From CAZVVT01 sp964630595 (GTDB lineage Bacteria; Chlamydiota; Chlamydiia; Chlamydiales; VFKH01): a stretch of DNA of 64,000 nucleotides. The stretch lies in assembly GCA_964630595.1 (NCBI GenBank), contig CAZVVT010000004.1, forward strand, positions 13,516-77,515, written 5' to 3'. The notes under the pieces are model-generated. The model saw only the letters and a list, made by a program, of their open reading frames with translations, did not search any database and was not told the DNA's origin. The translations under genes and the position numbers were made by a program. Positions 52,419 to 60,302 of this stretch are shown in pieces. Positions within the stretch are counted from its first letter, which is position 1; every line of letters starts with the position of its first letter.

Positions 52419-53688
52419 CTGAGAGAAGCCTCTGCACTCGAGAGGGTGTTGGAGGACGCTTTTTCACGAGAAGGGCTGGGGCGAAGAGAAGAGCGTGAAG
52501 TTCCTCGGTCTCGTGCGGGTTGAGGGTCTCTTTGGTTTTTAAACGATCGTAGAGGAAAAAGAGAGAGGCTGTGGTAGCCGCGCGGTCGATGCCATCTTTG
52601 CAGGAGATATTGAGCGAAGTGGGGCGAAAGAGCTCGATCAATTTATCGATGAGATGGACGTAGGCGAGTTCGATAAAGTCGCGACGCTCTGCTTTGGAGA
52701 GAGATTCGCGGGAGTGGAAATAGAGCGAGTGAACCGTGTCGAGAACGTCGTTAAGGTGTGCTTGGGGGACTTTGGCGGAGAAAAAGTACCCTGTAGAGGG
52801 TGTCTGGAGCTGTTTTAGGAAGGTTGCTTTGAATTCGGTGGCACTGTTTTTACGTGCGTAGCGGCCCTCTTGTTGCCAGAAGTCGGTGTTTTTGGTGAGC
52901 GAAACGAAAGTGAGAGTGTCGCTGTGGCGGATGGCAAAGTCCTCAAGAGCGCGGCAGCGAGCCGACTCGTCGGATCCGGGGGCAGAGGGGAGTCTGTTTT
53001 GGACATTGATGTAGAGGTGGCGTCTGCCTTTGGAGGCTTGACCCTCGATAAAGCAGGAGAACTCTTCGTTGACTTGGGCGCGGTGCGTAATACAGGAAAA
53101 GAGGCCCTCTTTTGTGGGTGTTCCCATGCGGATGACGGGGATGGTCGCTCCGTTACGTGTGATGGAGAAGTAGTGGTAGGGGGTGTTTTCTTGACAAAAG
53201 GGGTCGTAGGCGAGGTTAAATTGCCCGCGCAAGAATTGGGTGATGCGTTTGAGTAGGGGCAGCTTGATGGAGCAGGGGGCTTCTTCGATGGCTTGCGCAA
53301 TTTCGAGCGGCGTAGTGCCGCCGAAGCTGTGCACGAGATGGTGAGGAAAACTGGAGAGGTCGGTAAAAAAGAGGCTTTCAGCAAAGTCGTGGAGAAAGGT
53401 GAGAACTTTGAGATCTGAGAGAGTGGCTCGATAAGTTGTGCGAAAGGCCTTAATAAGGCGCAAGTAACGTTGCTTGAAAGAACCTTCGTTATTATGAAGG
53501 GCCTTAAGAACAGGGTTTCCGGTCTGTTTGGGAAAATGTTTTTTGAGATGGCGCAAAAGCAGTTCGTAGCGCGCCTCTCTCCATTGGGGACGGCCGTCGA
53601 TGAAGAGGTCGTGGAAAAGAGAGCGATGCTGTGCATGACCAAACTCTTCGAAGATCTCTTTAAACTCTTCGCTACCTTGTTTATCCAT
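52360..53688 (-). CDS. CX5R phosphatase-like protein (candidate effector)
   Basis: 442 residues from MDKQGSEEFKEIFEEF; upstream codons belong to the lolD overlap. Near the C-terminus the sequence LNISCKDGIDRAATTASLFF holds C363-K-D-G-I-D-R369, the CX5R signature of cysteine phosphatases. It resembles the CKSGKDRTG loop of SopB/IpgD-type phosphoinositide phosphatases and the CKxGxxR of PTEN. The helix after the loop (TTASLFFLYDRL) fits such a fold. No signal peptide. The start overlaps the lolD stop by 8 bp, so it is coupled to the LolDE genes; a role in membrane lipid or host signalling is an inference. Confidence 0.7.
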   Translation of the reverse strand: MDKQGSEEFKEIFEEFGHAQHRSLFHDLFIDGRPQWREARYELLLRHLKKHFPKQTGNPVLKALHNNEGSFKQRYLRLIKAFRTTYRATLSDLKVLTFLHDFAESLFFTDLSSFPHHLVHSFGGTTPLEIAQAIEEAPCSIKLPLLKRITQFLRGQFNLAYDPFCQENTPYHYFSITRNGATIPVIRMGTPTKEGLFSCITHRAQVNEEFSCFIEGQASKGRRHLYINVQNRLPSAPGSDESARCRALEDFAIRHSDTLTFVSLTKNTDFWQQEGRYARKNSATEFKATFLKQLQTPSTGYFFSAKVPQAHLNDVLDTVHSLYFHSRESLSKAERRDFIELAYVHLIDKLIELFRPTSLNISCKDGIDRAATTASLFFLYDRLKTKETLNPHETEELHALLFAPALLVKKRPPTPSRVQRLLSATTRLGAHNIPFRSQKTKA

Positions 53689-54295
53689 GAAGCTTGCCGC
53701 CCTTGAGCACGACTCTTCTGTCGAGCAGCTGCGCGAGCTCCTCGTTGTGCGTGACAATGACCAAAGTTTTGCGAAGGCGCTTGCAAAGGTCGATAAGGAG
53801 AGCATGGATTTCTCTCGCAGAAGTGGGGTCAAGGTTGCCACTGGGTTCGTCGGCAAAGAGTACGTCAGGGTTGTTGCAGAGGGCGCGAGCAATCGCTACG
53901 CGCTGTTTTTCGCCCCCTGAAAGGAGTTTGGCGCTGGTCTGTGCGCGGTGCTGCAGCCCCACTAAAGAGAGAAGGTCGGACGGAGGTTTTCTGCCGGCAA
54001 TTTTTGCAGGAAAGCTGGCATTTTCTTGTGCGGAGAGTTCCTCAAGGAGGTGGAATCCTTGGAAGATAAAGCCTAATTTGTGCAGCCGCATGCGCGCATG
54101 CACAGGTTCGTTATCAATGAGCACAGAGCCTGCTGTGGGCGGCTCGAGTCCGGCAAGAATGTGCAGCAATGTGGACTTGCCCTCGCCGGAGGCACCGATG
54201 ATGGCAAGAGAGGTGCCTGCAGCTACGTGGAGATCGATATCGGAGAGAATCTCTAGCTGTCCGAACTGTTTTTTAAGTCCCTTTGCTTGAATCAT
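53681..54295 (-). CDS. lolD: Lipoprotein-releasing ABC transporter ATPase LolD
   Basis: ATP-binding subunit that releases lipoproteins from the inner membrane. 204 residues from MIQAKGLKKQFGQLEIL; longer readings to 54472 lie in the permease gene in a different frame. Walker A IIGASGEGKSTLLHILAGL, the signature LLSGGEKQRVAIARAL and Walker B VLFADEPSGNLDP are all complete. Start overlaps the permease stop by ATGA, and its 3' end overlaps the phosphatase-like gene. Order rpmG-permease-ATPase is also chlamydial. Confidence 0.94.
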   Translation of the reverse strand: MIQAKGLKKQFGQLEILSDIDLHVAAGTSLAIIGASGEGKSTLLHILAGLEPPTAGSVLIDNEPVHARMRLHKLGFIFQGFHLLEELSAQENASFPAKIAGRKPPSDLLSLVGLQHRAQTSAKLLSGGEKQRVAIARALCNNPDVLFADEPSGNLDPTSAREIHALLIDLCKRLRKTLVIVTHNEELAQLLDRRVVLKGGKLHG

Positions 54296-55701
54296 GAGCG
54301 CAGCACCTGAGCGGGGTGAATGCGGCTGGCGCGCAAAGCGGGAATGAGTCCGGCAATGAGCGAAAGAAGGGCGGTAGCGGTCCAAATGATGGCGAGAGCA
54401 TTGCCGCTCATCGCACTGGGTAGCTGGTCGCCGAAGAAGAGAGCATTGAAGGCCTGTTGTCCCTGCAGCCAAGAGAGAAGAGCAACCAGCCCGTCGAGGT
54501 GGGAGAGGGTGAAGTAGGCAGCAGCCGTGCCGAGTGCGCTCGCCATCAACCCCAAGCTTAGACCGCAGGTGCCAAAAATGATGGCGATGCTCGTGGAGCT
54601 GGCTCCCATGGCACGTAGAATGCCGATCTCTTTTGTCTTGTCGTTCACCAAGAGAATGAGCATCGAAACAATGTTGGAGCAGGCAACGAGCATGATGAGC
54701 AGCGCCACAAGCGTAAAGAGCATTCGGTCGCTTTTCAGCTGTGCTACGAGGTCTTTTGCAAAGTCATACTCTTCGTAGGATTGCACTGTCCAGTAGGAGG
54801 AAAGTCCCGCTTTTTCCAAAGCAGTAGCAATCTTCTGTTTGAGCGCGGGGGCATCGAGGGGATTGTCAATATGCACCTGCAGCGCCGTTGATTCAGGCCA
54901 CTGTTCCATATGGGTTGCTGCGCGGATTTGCGCCACAAACGCAGGGTCTGTGGTCATGAGTTTGCCCCCCATAGGAGCAACGCCGGGGTCAAAAAACCCT
55001 GCCACGGTCGCAGGTTGGCGCATCTCTTGCACGCCGCTGAATCCAGGAGCCATAAAGACAATGGTGGCCTCGTCGCCCACCCGCACGCCGCTCTCTTTCC
55101 ACACCTTTGCCAGCACCAGAGGTTTGGTTTCTGCGGGCAGAACAAGGGGATCGAGGAGAATCTTTTGAAAGGAGGAGTCGCTGGGGGTGGAAGTGAGGTA
55201 GGCCGTCTGGCTGAGGTAGTTTTCCGCTCCATCGCGCTGAATGCGAATATGGACTTCGGCAGAGGCCGTCTCTACCGGATCGACCCGGCCGCCTAGCTGC
55301 GCGATGATGGCAGCGGTCTCTTTGACGATGTCTTTGTTGGCTCGCGCTGGAAATTGCGTGGGCAGGGGGCCGTCTAGAGGATCGTAGGGGTCGAGTTGTG
55401 TAGACTCCAGCTTTTCTTTGAGCGACTTAGGGGTATAGCTAGAGGCTAGCGCCCAACCATCAATTTGGAAGTAGTAGGAGTCAAAATAGGCTTTCGTGGG
55501 GGTGAGCCGAACGGGCCCTGAAAGGCTGGTCAGTTTGTCGATCCAGTTGCGCTCTAATCCCTCTGTAATGGAGAGAAAGAGGAGGGTCAGCCATACCACA
55601 AGGGTGATGACTGCAACGGAGACGAGGGAGATAATCGATTGGCTGAAGTGGTTTTTGCGCGGCAGCAAATAGCGAGCCGCGACAGAAAACGCAAAATGCA
55701 A
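54292..55701 (-). CDS. lolE: Lipoprotein-releasing permease (LolC/LolE)
   Basis: Inner-membrane permease of 469 residues with the Lol layout: one N-terminal transmembrane helix (SLVSVAVITLVVWLTLLFL), a large periplasmic domain, then three C-terminal helices (LVALLIMLVACSNIVSMLIL; GLSLGLMASALGTAAAYFTL; ALAIIWTATALLSLIAGLIP). The LolE-type DKTKEIGILRAMGAS coupling loop is clear. An ATG at 55752 lies well within rpmG; I prefer the TTG at 55701, 5 nt after the rpmG stop, which gives the family N-terminus. Whether it acts as LolC or LolE is undecided; as the only copy here it probably forms a homodimer (LolF-like). Confidence 0.88.
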   Translation of the reverse strand: MHFAFSVAARYLLPRKNHFSQSIISLVSVAVITLVVWLTLLFLSITEGLERNWIDKLTSLSGPVRLTPTKAYFDSYYFQIDGWALASSYTPKSLKEKLESTQLDPYDPLDGPLPTQFPARANKDIVKETAAIIAQLGGRVDPVETASAEVHIRIQRDGAENYLSQTAYLTSTPSDSSFQKILLDPLVLPAETKPLVLAKVWKESGVRVGDEATIVFMAPGFSGVQEMRQPATVAGFFDPGVAPMGGKLMTTDPAFVAQIRAATHMEQWPESTALQVHIDNPLDAPALKQKIATALEKAGLSSYWTVQSYEEYDFAKDLVAQLKSDRMLFTLVALLIMLVACSNIVSMLILLVNDKTKEIGILRAMGASSTSIAIIFGTCGLSLGLMASALGTAAAYFTLSHLDGLVALLSWLQGQQAFNALFFGDQLPSAMSGNALAIIWTATALLSLIAGLIPALRASRIHPAQVLRS

Positions 55702-55705
55702 AGGG

Positions 55706-55864
55706 CTACTTAGCTTCCTTAAACGAAACGTGTCGGCGAAGAGTCTTGTCATACTTCTTCAGTTCTAGACGTCCAGTTGTTGTTTTAGGGTTTTTCACGG
55801 TGCTGTAAAACTCATCGGTTTCTGAACTTTTCAGCTTAATTGTCTCGCGTTTCTTCTTGGCCAT
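55706..55864 (-). CDS. rpmG: 50S ribosomal protein L33
   Basis: A 52-residue basic protein with the L33 pattern: MAKKKRETIKLKSSETDEFY, then TVKNPKTTTGRLELKKYD and a C-terminal RRHVSFKEAK. No zinc-binding cysteines, so it is the zinc-free form. The start overlaps the end of the hypothetical gene at 55836 by 29 bp, and the stop is 5 nt before the preferred permease start. Conserved as rpmG-lolE-lolD in chlamydiae. Confidence 0.92.
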   Translation of the reverse strand: MAKKKRETIKLKSSETDEFYSTVKNPKTTTGRLELKKYDKTLRRHVSFKEAK

Positions 55865-56489
55865 AATCGTCCTTTTTGGACCGCCATTTTATGTCTTCAT
55901 CCTCTCTCAGGTCAAGTTCTTTGGCGTCCCTATTGCGGCGGCGTAGGGTCTTTTCATGGGTTTCGTCGATCTTCTGCTGGTTGTGCGCAGTGGCGGCTTC
56001 TTTTGATTCCTGGCGGAGGGCCTTTTCATTGTGCAGCAAAATGGGTGCTGCTGCATGGGCCGTCTTGCCGGCGATTCGAACGTCTACTTTAGAAGAAGGG
56101 GCGTAGAGAGTCTTTTTGGGCGGAGTCGTAGGCGACTTAAGGGTAGGGGTCCTTTCTCGGTACGTGGCGAGCAGCTGTTTTAGCCCTAGACCCACATGCT
56201 TTTCCACCTCTTCTCTAGTGAAGGTCTTTTCGGCGACAAAGGCCCCTGTTTTGGGGTCTTTTATCAAGACGGTGACCCCTCCGTCCTGCAGGAGGTGGGC
56301 GGAGATAGAGAACTCCCTTCCTGGGGCTAGGACCATTTTGGCCATGGCCAGGCCTACAATCGTTCGGATGGCCTTATCATGAGGCCCGCCGCCTACAGTG
56401 ACACGTCCTAAAAAGGTGATCCGGCCTCCTCTCTCCTGCTCCACGCCTAATAGGATGGGCTGGGAGGGCGGAATCTCAGGAATTTTCAT
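55836..56489 (-). CDS. Hypothetical protein with charged tail
   Basis: A 217-residue protein beginning MKIPEIPPSQPILLGVEQER. The first 120 residues look folded and beta-rich (GRITFLGRVTVGGG, VTVLIKDPKTGAFV). The last 70 residues are highly charged and probably disordered (DETHEKTLRRRNRDAKEL). No signal peptide. It reads into the first codons of rpmG, which is unusual. Divergent from the small basic ORF at 56555. Confidence 0.5.
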   Translation of the reverse strand: MKIPEIPPSQPILLGVEQERGGRITFLGRVTVGGGPHDKAIRTIVGLAMAKMVLAPGREFSISAHLLQDGGVTVLIKDPKTGAFVAEKTFTREEVEKHVGLGLKQLLATYRERTPTLKSPTTPPKKTLYAPSSKVDVRIAGKTAHAAAPILLHNEKALRQESKEAATAHNQQKIDETHEKTLRRRNRDAKELDLREDEDIKWRSKKDDYGQEETRDN

Positions 56490-56554
56490 ATCTTAACCGA
56501 TCCTTAATAATCAGTAGTTAAAACTTTATTTACATACTAACCAGAGGTTCGTTT

Positions 56555-56686
56555 ATGGCAACTAAGAAGAAGCCAGCACAGAAAGCTCCGAAAGCAGTGC
56601 GTACCACTTCTCATGCCAATACGCAGCGCGTGATGACAGCGTCTCGTTTTCGAAGACAGCTTGCAGCCGCCTCGCGAATGGCGTAA
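56555..56686 (+). CDS. 43-residue basic protein (histone H1-like)
   Basis: Small ORF MATKKKPAQKAPKAVRTTSH, about a third lysine/arginine, preceded by AGAGG at good spacing. The KKxPAxKAPKA pattern resembles the C-terminal tails of histone H1-like chlamydial proteins (Hc1/Hc2), but it is far shorter. The 65 bp before it hold AT-rich promoter-like sequence shared with the divergent gene. Its 3' end overlaps the start of the holA-like gene. Could be a DNA-binding peptide or a ribosome-associated one; unproven. Confidence 0.55.
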   Translation: MATKKKPAQKAPKAVRTTSHANTQRVMTASRFRRQLAAASRMA

Positions 56687-57584
56687 TGTAGAGTGGTTGA
56701 AACACGCACAATTTGATACCCTCATCAAGGCCTGGCCTAAGGCCCGCTTTGCTGTGATTTGCACAAGCAATGCAAATCAAGCGAAAGCTCTTGCTCGCTC
56801 TCTTATCAAGGGCGGCGTGGTGGAAAGCGATCGTCTCCTTGACTGTCCCACCGATCCCGATTTCATCAACGAAGAAGTTCTTTTCGTTCTCCATAAGGCC
56901 CCCACCAAACAGGAGACGCTGCAATTCTTTGCGCGTCTGCAGCGCAAAGTTTTGCTCATTGCAGAGAAGTTGCCGCCGGAATTCATCGCTCACGCTACAA
57001 AGGAAGGGGAATTTCTCGATCTCAGCGCGGAAAGCGAGAGCGCGCGCAACCAGCGTATGCGCCAGATGATCCAGTCGCGTTTGGAAAAACCGATTGATCC
57101 TGCAGCACTGGAGATTTTGCTAACGGTAGATGAGGCTCACCTCGAGCGTGAAATGGATAAGCTGCTCTGCTACTGCGATGGCGAAACGATTCGCGAAGAA
57201 GATGTAAGGGCAGTTGTACACAGTCCTGTAAAAGCGCACCGTTTCGCTCTTCTTGATGCACTTGAAGCAAACGACAGTAAGCGCGCTCTCTCTGTCGCGC
57301 TCAAGCTGGGGCAGGAAGAAGAACTTTTTTCCCTCGTTCGCATGGTGCGCAATCGTTTGCAGCAGCTTCTTGTTGTGCAGCAACTCGCCACCGCAGCCGA
57401 TGTAAAAACTTTTCTACCCGCCGTGAACGAACGTGCCATCCACCGTCTTATGCAGACCGCTGCTCGCTTGCCACATCTGGAGCAAGCATTGGCCTCGGTA
57501 GATCGTTTGGAGTGGCATATGCGCGATGGGCTCGCCGATCCGCGCACGATTTTAGCAATGCTGGTTACAGGCGTATGTCGCTGA
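56661..57584 (+). CDS. holA: DNA polymerase III delta subunit-like protein
   Basis: Clamp-loader delta-like protein of 307 residues with a TTG start; the start may lie slightly elsewhere. The matching part is the C-terminal two thirds: EKPIDPAALEILLTVDEAHL, DGETIREEDVRAVVH and the domain III helices FALLDALEANDSKRALSVAL and LVRMVRNRLQQLLVVQQLA, which recur in HolA proteins. It has no Walker A, as expected for delta. It overlaps the rsmI-like gene by 10 nt. Sequence is diverged and the N-terminal part is short. Confidence 0.75.
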   Translation: MQPPREWRNVEWLKHAQFDTLIKAWPKARFAVICTSNANQAKALARSLIKGGVVESDRLLDCPTDPDFINEEVLFVLHKAPTKQETLQFFARLQRKVLLIAEKLPPEFIAHATKEGEFLDLSAESESARNQRMRQMIQSRLEKPIDPAALEILLTVDEAHLEREMDKLLCYCDGETIREEDVRAVVHSPVKAHRFALLDALEANDSKRALSVALKLGQEEELFSLVRMVRNRLQQLLVVQQLATAADVKTFLPAVNERAIHRLMQTAARLPHLEQALASVDRLEWHMRDGLADPRTILAMLVTGVCR

Positions 57585-58240
57585 TTCTGCTTCCCAATAC
57601 TCTGGGAACCACATTCGATGACAAGCTTTTTGCCGCTGCTCTTCCTGCCCACGTCGCCAAACTCGATGGCTTGATTGCAGAAAATCCGCAAGAGGGGCGC
57701 AAATACCTCAAGCGCTTCGCCACCAAAAAACCGGCCCATCTCATTCCCATCGCCCACCTTCGGCTCGACTCGCCCCCAGACGAACTCGACTTTTTCCTCA
57801 AGCCGATCAAAGAGGGGCAGACGTGGGGACTCATCAGTGATGCTGGCCTGCCCTGCATTGCCGACCCCGGCTGCCGCCTCGTCGAGCGCGCTCGCCGTCA
57901 CAAAATTCCCATCGATGTCATCATGGGCCCCAGTTCGATCTTTCTCGGCCTGATGCTCTCCGGTCTGAATGGGCAGCGCTTCTTCTTTCACGGCTATCTG
58001 CCCAAAGCGCCGCAGGAATTGCGCGACTACCTGAAGCGGTTAGAAAAGGGCGTCACCCACATCGCCATCGAAACGCCTTTCCGTGCCAACAAGCTCTTAA
58101 AGACGCTTCTCGCGGTTCTTCCTAAGAAAGCGAAACTGGTCGTAGCCGTCGACTTAGGGACTGACAAACAGCAGATTTGCACAGGTGATTGGCCCGATCT
58201 CGAGGGAAGACAGAGTCTCTTTTTATTTGAAGAGGCTTGA
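57575..58240 (+). CDS. RsmI-like tetrapyrrole-methylase family protein
   Basis: SAM-dependent methyltransferase fold of the tetrapyrrole-methylase type, as in 16S rRNA 2'-O-methyltransferase RsmI. The SDAGxPxxxDPG motif reads ISDAGLPCIADPGCRL, followed by VIMGPSSIFLGLMLSGLNGQ and FFFHGYLPKA. At 221 residues it is shorter than RsmI (about 280); the N-terminal region and C-terminal tail are reduced. Start ATG 57575 is preferred and overlaps the holA-like stop. The target (16S C1402) is inferred from the family. Confidence 0.82.
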   Translation: MSLILLPNTLGTTFDDKLFAAALPAHVAKLDGLIAENPQEGRKYLKRFATKKPAHLIPIAHLRLDSPPDELDFFLKPIKEGQTWGLISDAGLPCIADPGCRLVERARRHKIPIDVIMGPSSIFLGLMLSGLNGQRFFFHGYLPKAPQELRDYLKRLEKGVTHIAIETPFRANKLLKTLLAVLPKKAKLVVAVDLGTDKQQICTGDWPDLEGRQSLFLFEEA

Positions 58241-59035
58241 AAAGAAATCTTTGGCTTTGTCGATGCTATCGCCGATTTCTTCGCCCAATGTTTGTGCAGC
58301 TTCCTTGATGCCCTGAGTATCAATTTGTTTGGCAAGACCGGAGAGGACGGAAGCGGGCACGCCCACAATCGCCGGAGCGCCGTCGAGAATATGGGCGAGG
58401 GGATCGTATTGGCTAAGGGCCTCCATGATGGCGCGGAGGATAACGCTGAGTTCTTCGTCGAGCTCGAGAGGGTTGCCTGTGTTGAGATTAGTGATCACAA
58501 TGTGCGGCGTGGCGGGCAAAGTGATGGACGAGGGACCGTAGGGAGCGTTTTCGAGCTGCACGACCATGTTGTCGATGATGAGTTCGTCTACGAGAATGTC
58601 TTTGGAAAAGGTGGACTTTTCCGTTACGGAGGAGGCGAGCAGCTCTTTCCAATTGTTCTCGCTGCCGGAGGAGTTGTAAAGACGGACGTAGATGGTAGGG
58701 GAGATGATGGCAATCTGGGGTACTTCAAGAGTGGCATCAAAGAGAGTGGAGGGGCGCCAGAGGATATCGATGGTTTTTGTGTAGAGGGCGTTTTTCCCGC
58801 CGCGCAGGTCGGGTATGGTGAGCCCTTGGAGTGTCAGGCGATTCCAGGAGAGGCTGGCTCCTTCTAGGGTGACTGTAACGCCCAGCTCTTTGGAGAGGGT
58901 GGCTGTGATGTAGCTCGAAGCGCGGCGGTCGACCCAAAAAAGGGCTAGTCCGATAGCGACCAAGGCGATCACGATGAGAGATAGAATGAACTTCTTCACA
59001 AGCAATCTTTTATCGTCTATCTTAGCATTTGACAC
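58223..59035 (-). CDS. AsmA-like inner-membrane-anchored protein
   Basis: A 270-residue protein with an N-terminal transmembrane helix (LLVKKFILSLIVIALVAIGL) followed by a beta-rich periplasmic part. The first part of that (ELGVTVTLEGASLSWNRLTL) is the usual AsmA/TamB N-terminal pattern, and SFxKD-type strands (DILVDELIIDNMVVQLEN) recur. Such proteins are thought to bridge membranes for lipid transport; this short form may only be a fragment of the family. The 3' end overlaps that of the rsmI-like gene by 18 nt. Confidence 0.65.
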   Translation of the reverse strand: MSNAKIDDKRLLVKKFILSLIVIALVAIGLALFWVDRRASSYITATLSKELGVTVTLEGASLSWNRLTLQGLTIPDLRGGKNALYTKTIDILWRPSTLFDATLEVPQIAIISPTIYVRLYNSSGSENNWKELLASSVTEKSTFSKDILVDELIIDNMVVQLENAPYGPSSITLPATPHIVITNLNTGNPLELDEELSVILRAIMEALSQYDPLAHILDGAPAIVGVPASVLSGLAKQIDTQGIKEAAQTLGEEIGDSIDKAKDFFSSLFK

Positions 59036-59049
59036 AACTGGGACTACGT

Positions 59050-59469
59050 ATGGAAATTACCACTGAAGCAGAGCGCAAAGCCTTTGGCGAGTTGTTCGCC
59101 AAGAGACGTAAGGAGCTCAACTTATCCCTGAAAGATGTGGAAACGGCGACGTCGATTCGCCACTCCTATTTGCAGTCGATCGAAGAGGGGCAGCTGGGCA
59201 AATTGATTTCCCCCGTCCATGCGCAAGGGTTTATCAAGCAATATGCCGGCTTTCTTGGCATCGATGGGGACAAGATGCTACGCGAAGGGGGCAAAAGCTT
59301 TCAGCTGCCGCACTTAAAGCAAGAATTTAGTTACGGCATCGGCACGATGGAAGTGCGCGGTTCGCAATCCGGCGGCGTTAAATGGCTCCCCAATGCCTTG
59401 TGGGCACTGGGTATCCTCGCTGTCCTCGCACTCGCCTGGCTCTTTGCTCGGCAACTCGATTTGATTTAG
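59050..59469 (+). CDS. rodZ: RodZ-like cell-shape protein (short form)
   Basis: 139 residues. An N-terminal helix-turn-helix of the RodZ type (FGELFAKRRKELNLSLKDVE, then TATSIRHSYLQSIEEGQL, then HAQGFIKQYAGFLGID) is followed by a linker and a single C-terminal transmembrane helix (ALWALGILAVLALAWLFA). Chlamydial RodZ is short in the same way, lacking the periplasmic domain. It links MreB to the membrane. The ATG at 59050 is used; the one at 59029 would add seven residues that do not match. Confidence 0.85.
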   Translation: MEITTEAERKAFGELFAKRRKELNLSLKDVETATSIRHSYLQSIEEGQLGKLISPVHAQGFIKQYAGFLGIDGDKMLREGGKSFQLPHLKQEFSYGIGTMEVRGSQSGGVKWLPNALWALGILAVLALAWLFARQLDLI

Positions 59470-59475
59470 AGAATA

Positions 59476-60027
59476 TTAATAGCCGTGAGATTTGCCGCAG
59501 CCGCAGCCGTGGCGCACGTTGGGGTTGGAGACCTTAAAGCCCGACCCATACATGCCTTCGATGTAATCGATTTCTGAACCGATCAGGCGACCGAGCATAT
59601 CCTTATGGACGTGGATTTCAATGCCATGATGGGTAAAGACTGCATCGTCGCTAGTTTTTTGGTCCGAAAAGTCGAGAACGTATTGCATGCCGTTGCAGCC
59701 GGCGGCCTCTTCTCCGAAGCGCACCGCGACGTTGGGGCGGCCCTCTTCGGCAGCAAAAGCGCGGAACTTTTCAGCAGCTTTTTGCGTGATGGAAATTGTA
59801 TTGGGATCAGCTTGTTCTTGCAGAACGGAGTTCAAGCGAGAGGTCAAGCGCTCTACGGCAGTGAGGTCCATGCCGTGACCGAGCATGCCCGTCTCCAGAG
59901 TCTCCCAGGAAGCAGCGCCGCAGCCGACGCAGTGTAGGCCGGCGCGTTCAATTTCGTTCGCCAGTTTTTCGCTTTTGTGAGGAAACAGGGTGAGGATTTC
60001 CTCGATTGTCATTTCTTTCGTGATCAT
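59476..60027 (-). CDS. DUF1858 domain fused to A-type Fe-S carrier (IscA/ErpA-like)
   Basis: Two domains in 183 residues. Residues 1-60 match DUF1858: MTIEEILTLFPHKSEKLANE and HCVGCGAASWETLETGM, with a CxxC pair. Residues from about 78 are an A-type carrier: ISITQKAAEKFRAFAAEEGR, then the three conserved cysteines in AAGCNGMQY and the C-terminal HGCGCGKS. It assembles or hands on iron-sulfur clusters; the extra DUF1858 might bind a further cluster or metal. ATG at 60027 overlaps the fdx stop by one base (TAATG), so the two are coupled. Confidence 0.87.
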   Translation of the reverse strand: MITKEMTIEEILTLFPHKSEKLANEIERAGLHCVGCGAASWETLETGMLGHGMDLTAVERLTSRLNSVLQEQADPNTISITQKAAEKFRAFAAEEGRPNVAVRFGEEAAGCNGMQYVLDFSDQKTSDDAVFTHHGIEIHVHKDMLGRLIGSEIDYIEGMYGSGFKVSNPNVRHGCGCGKSHGY

Positions 60028-60290
60028 TAGAACTTTACCGTTACGTTTCCTTGATGAATGCGGCACTGACAAGCCAGTCGCTCGCAGCCCTGTTTGCCCA
60101 AAAAGTCCTCTTCTGCCTGGTTAAAGGGGGAGAGGTTTTCCATGCCATCGAGAACTTCAATGACGCAGGTGCCACAAATTCCCTCTGTGCAGGCAAAGGG
60201 CACGCCCGCCTCCTCGCATGCTTCCTGAAGGGGTGAGCCATCGGGTAGATCAAATGAGTCGCCGGTATCTTTGAAGTTCAAGTGGGCCAT
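60027..60290 (-). CDS. fdx: 2Fe-2S ferredoxin
   Basis: 87 residues with the plant/adrenodoxin-type cluster motif: ACTEGICGTCVIEV (CX4CX2C) and a fourth cysteine in RLACQCRI. It lacks a signal peptide, so it is a soluble electron carrier. Direct coupling to the A-type carrier (one-base overlap) fits a role in iron-sulfur cluster assembly. Upstream of it lies the tsaC/sua5 gene with a 12-nt gap. Confidence 0.92.
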   Translation of the reverse strand: MAHLNFKDTGDSFDLPDGSPLQEACEEAGVPFACTEGICGTCVIEVLDGMENLSPFNQAEEDFLGKQGCERLACQCRIHQGNVTVKF

Positions 60291-60302
60291 AGCGGAAATA
60301 TT

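Noticed and set aside
53689..53892. N-terminal extension of the phosphatase-like protein
   Set aside because: Overlaps lolD in another frame, Ser/Thr-rich artefact composition; the ATG at 53688 is coupled to the lolD stop.
54295..54472. N-terminal extension of lolD
   Set aside because: Lies inside the permease gene in another frame and has no ABC features; the ATG at 54295 gives the exact family start.
57170..57991. 273-codon minus-strand frame opposite holA-like and rsmI-like genes
   Set aside because: Antisense to two recognisable genes; low-complexity end (many Ser) and no motif.
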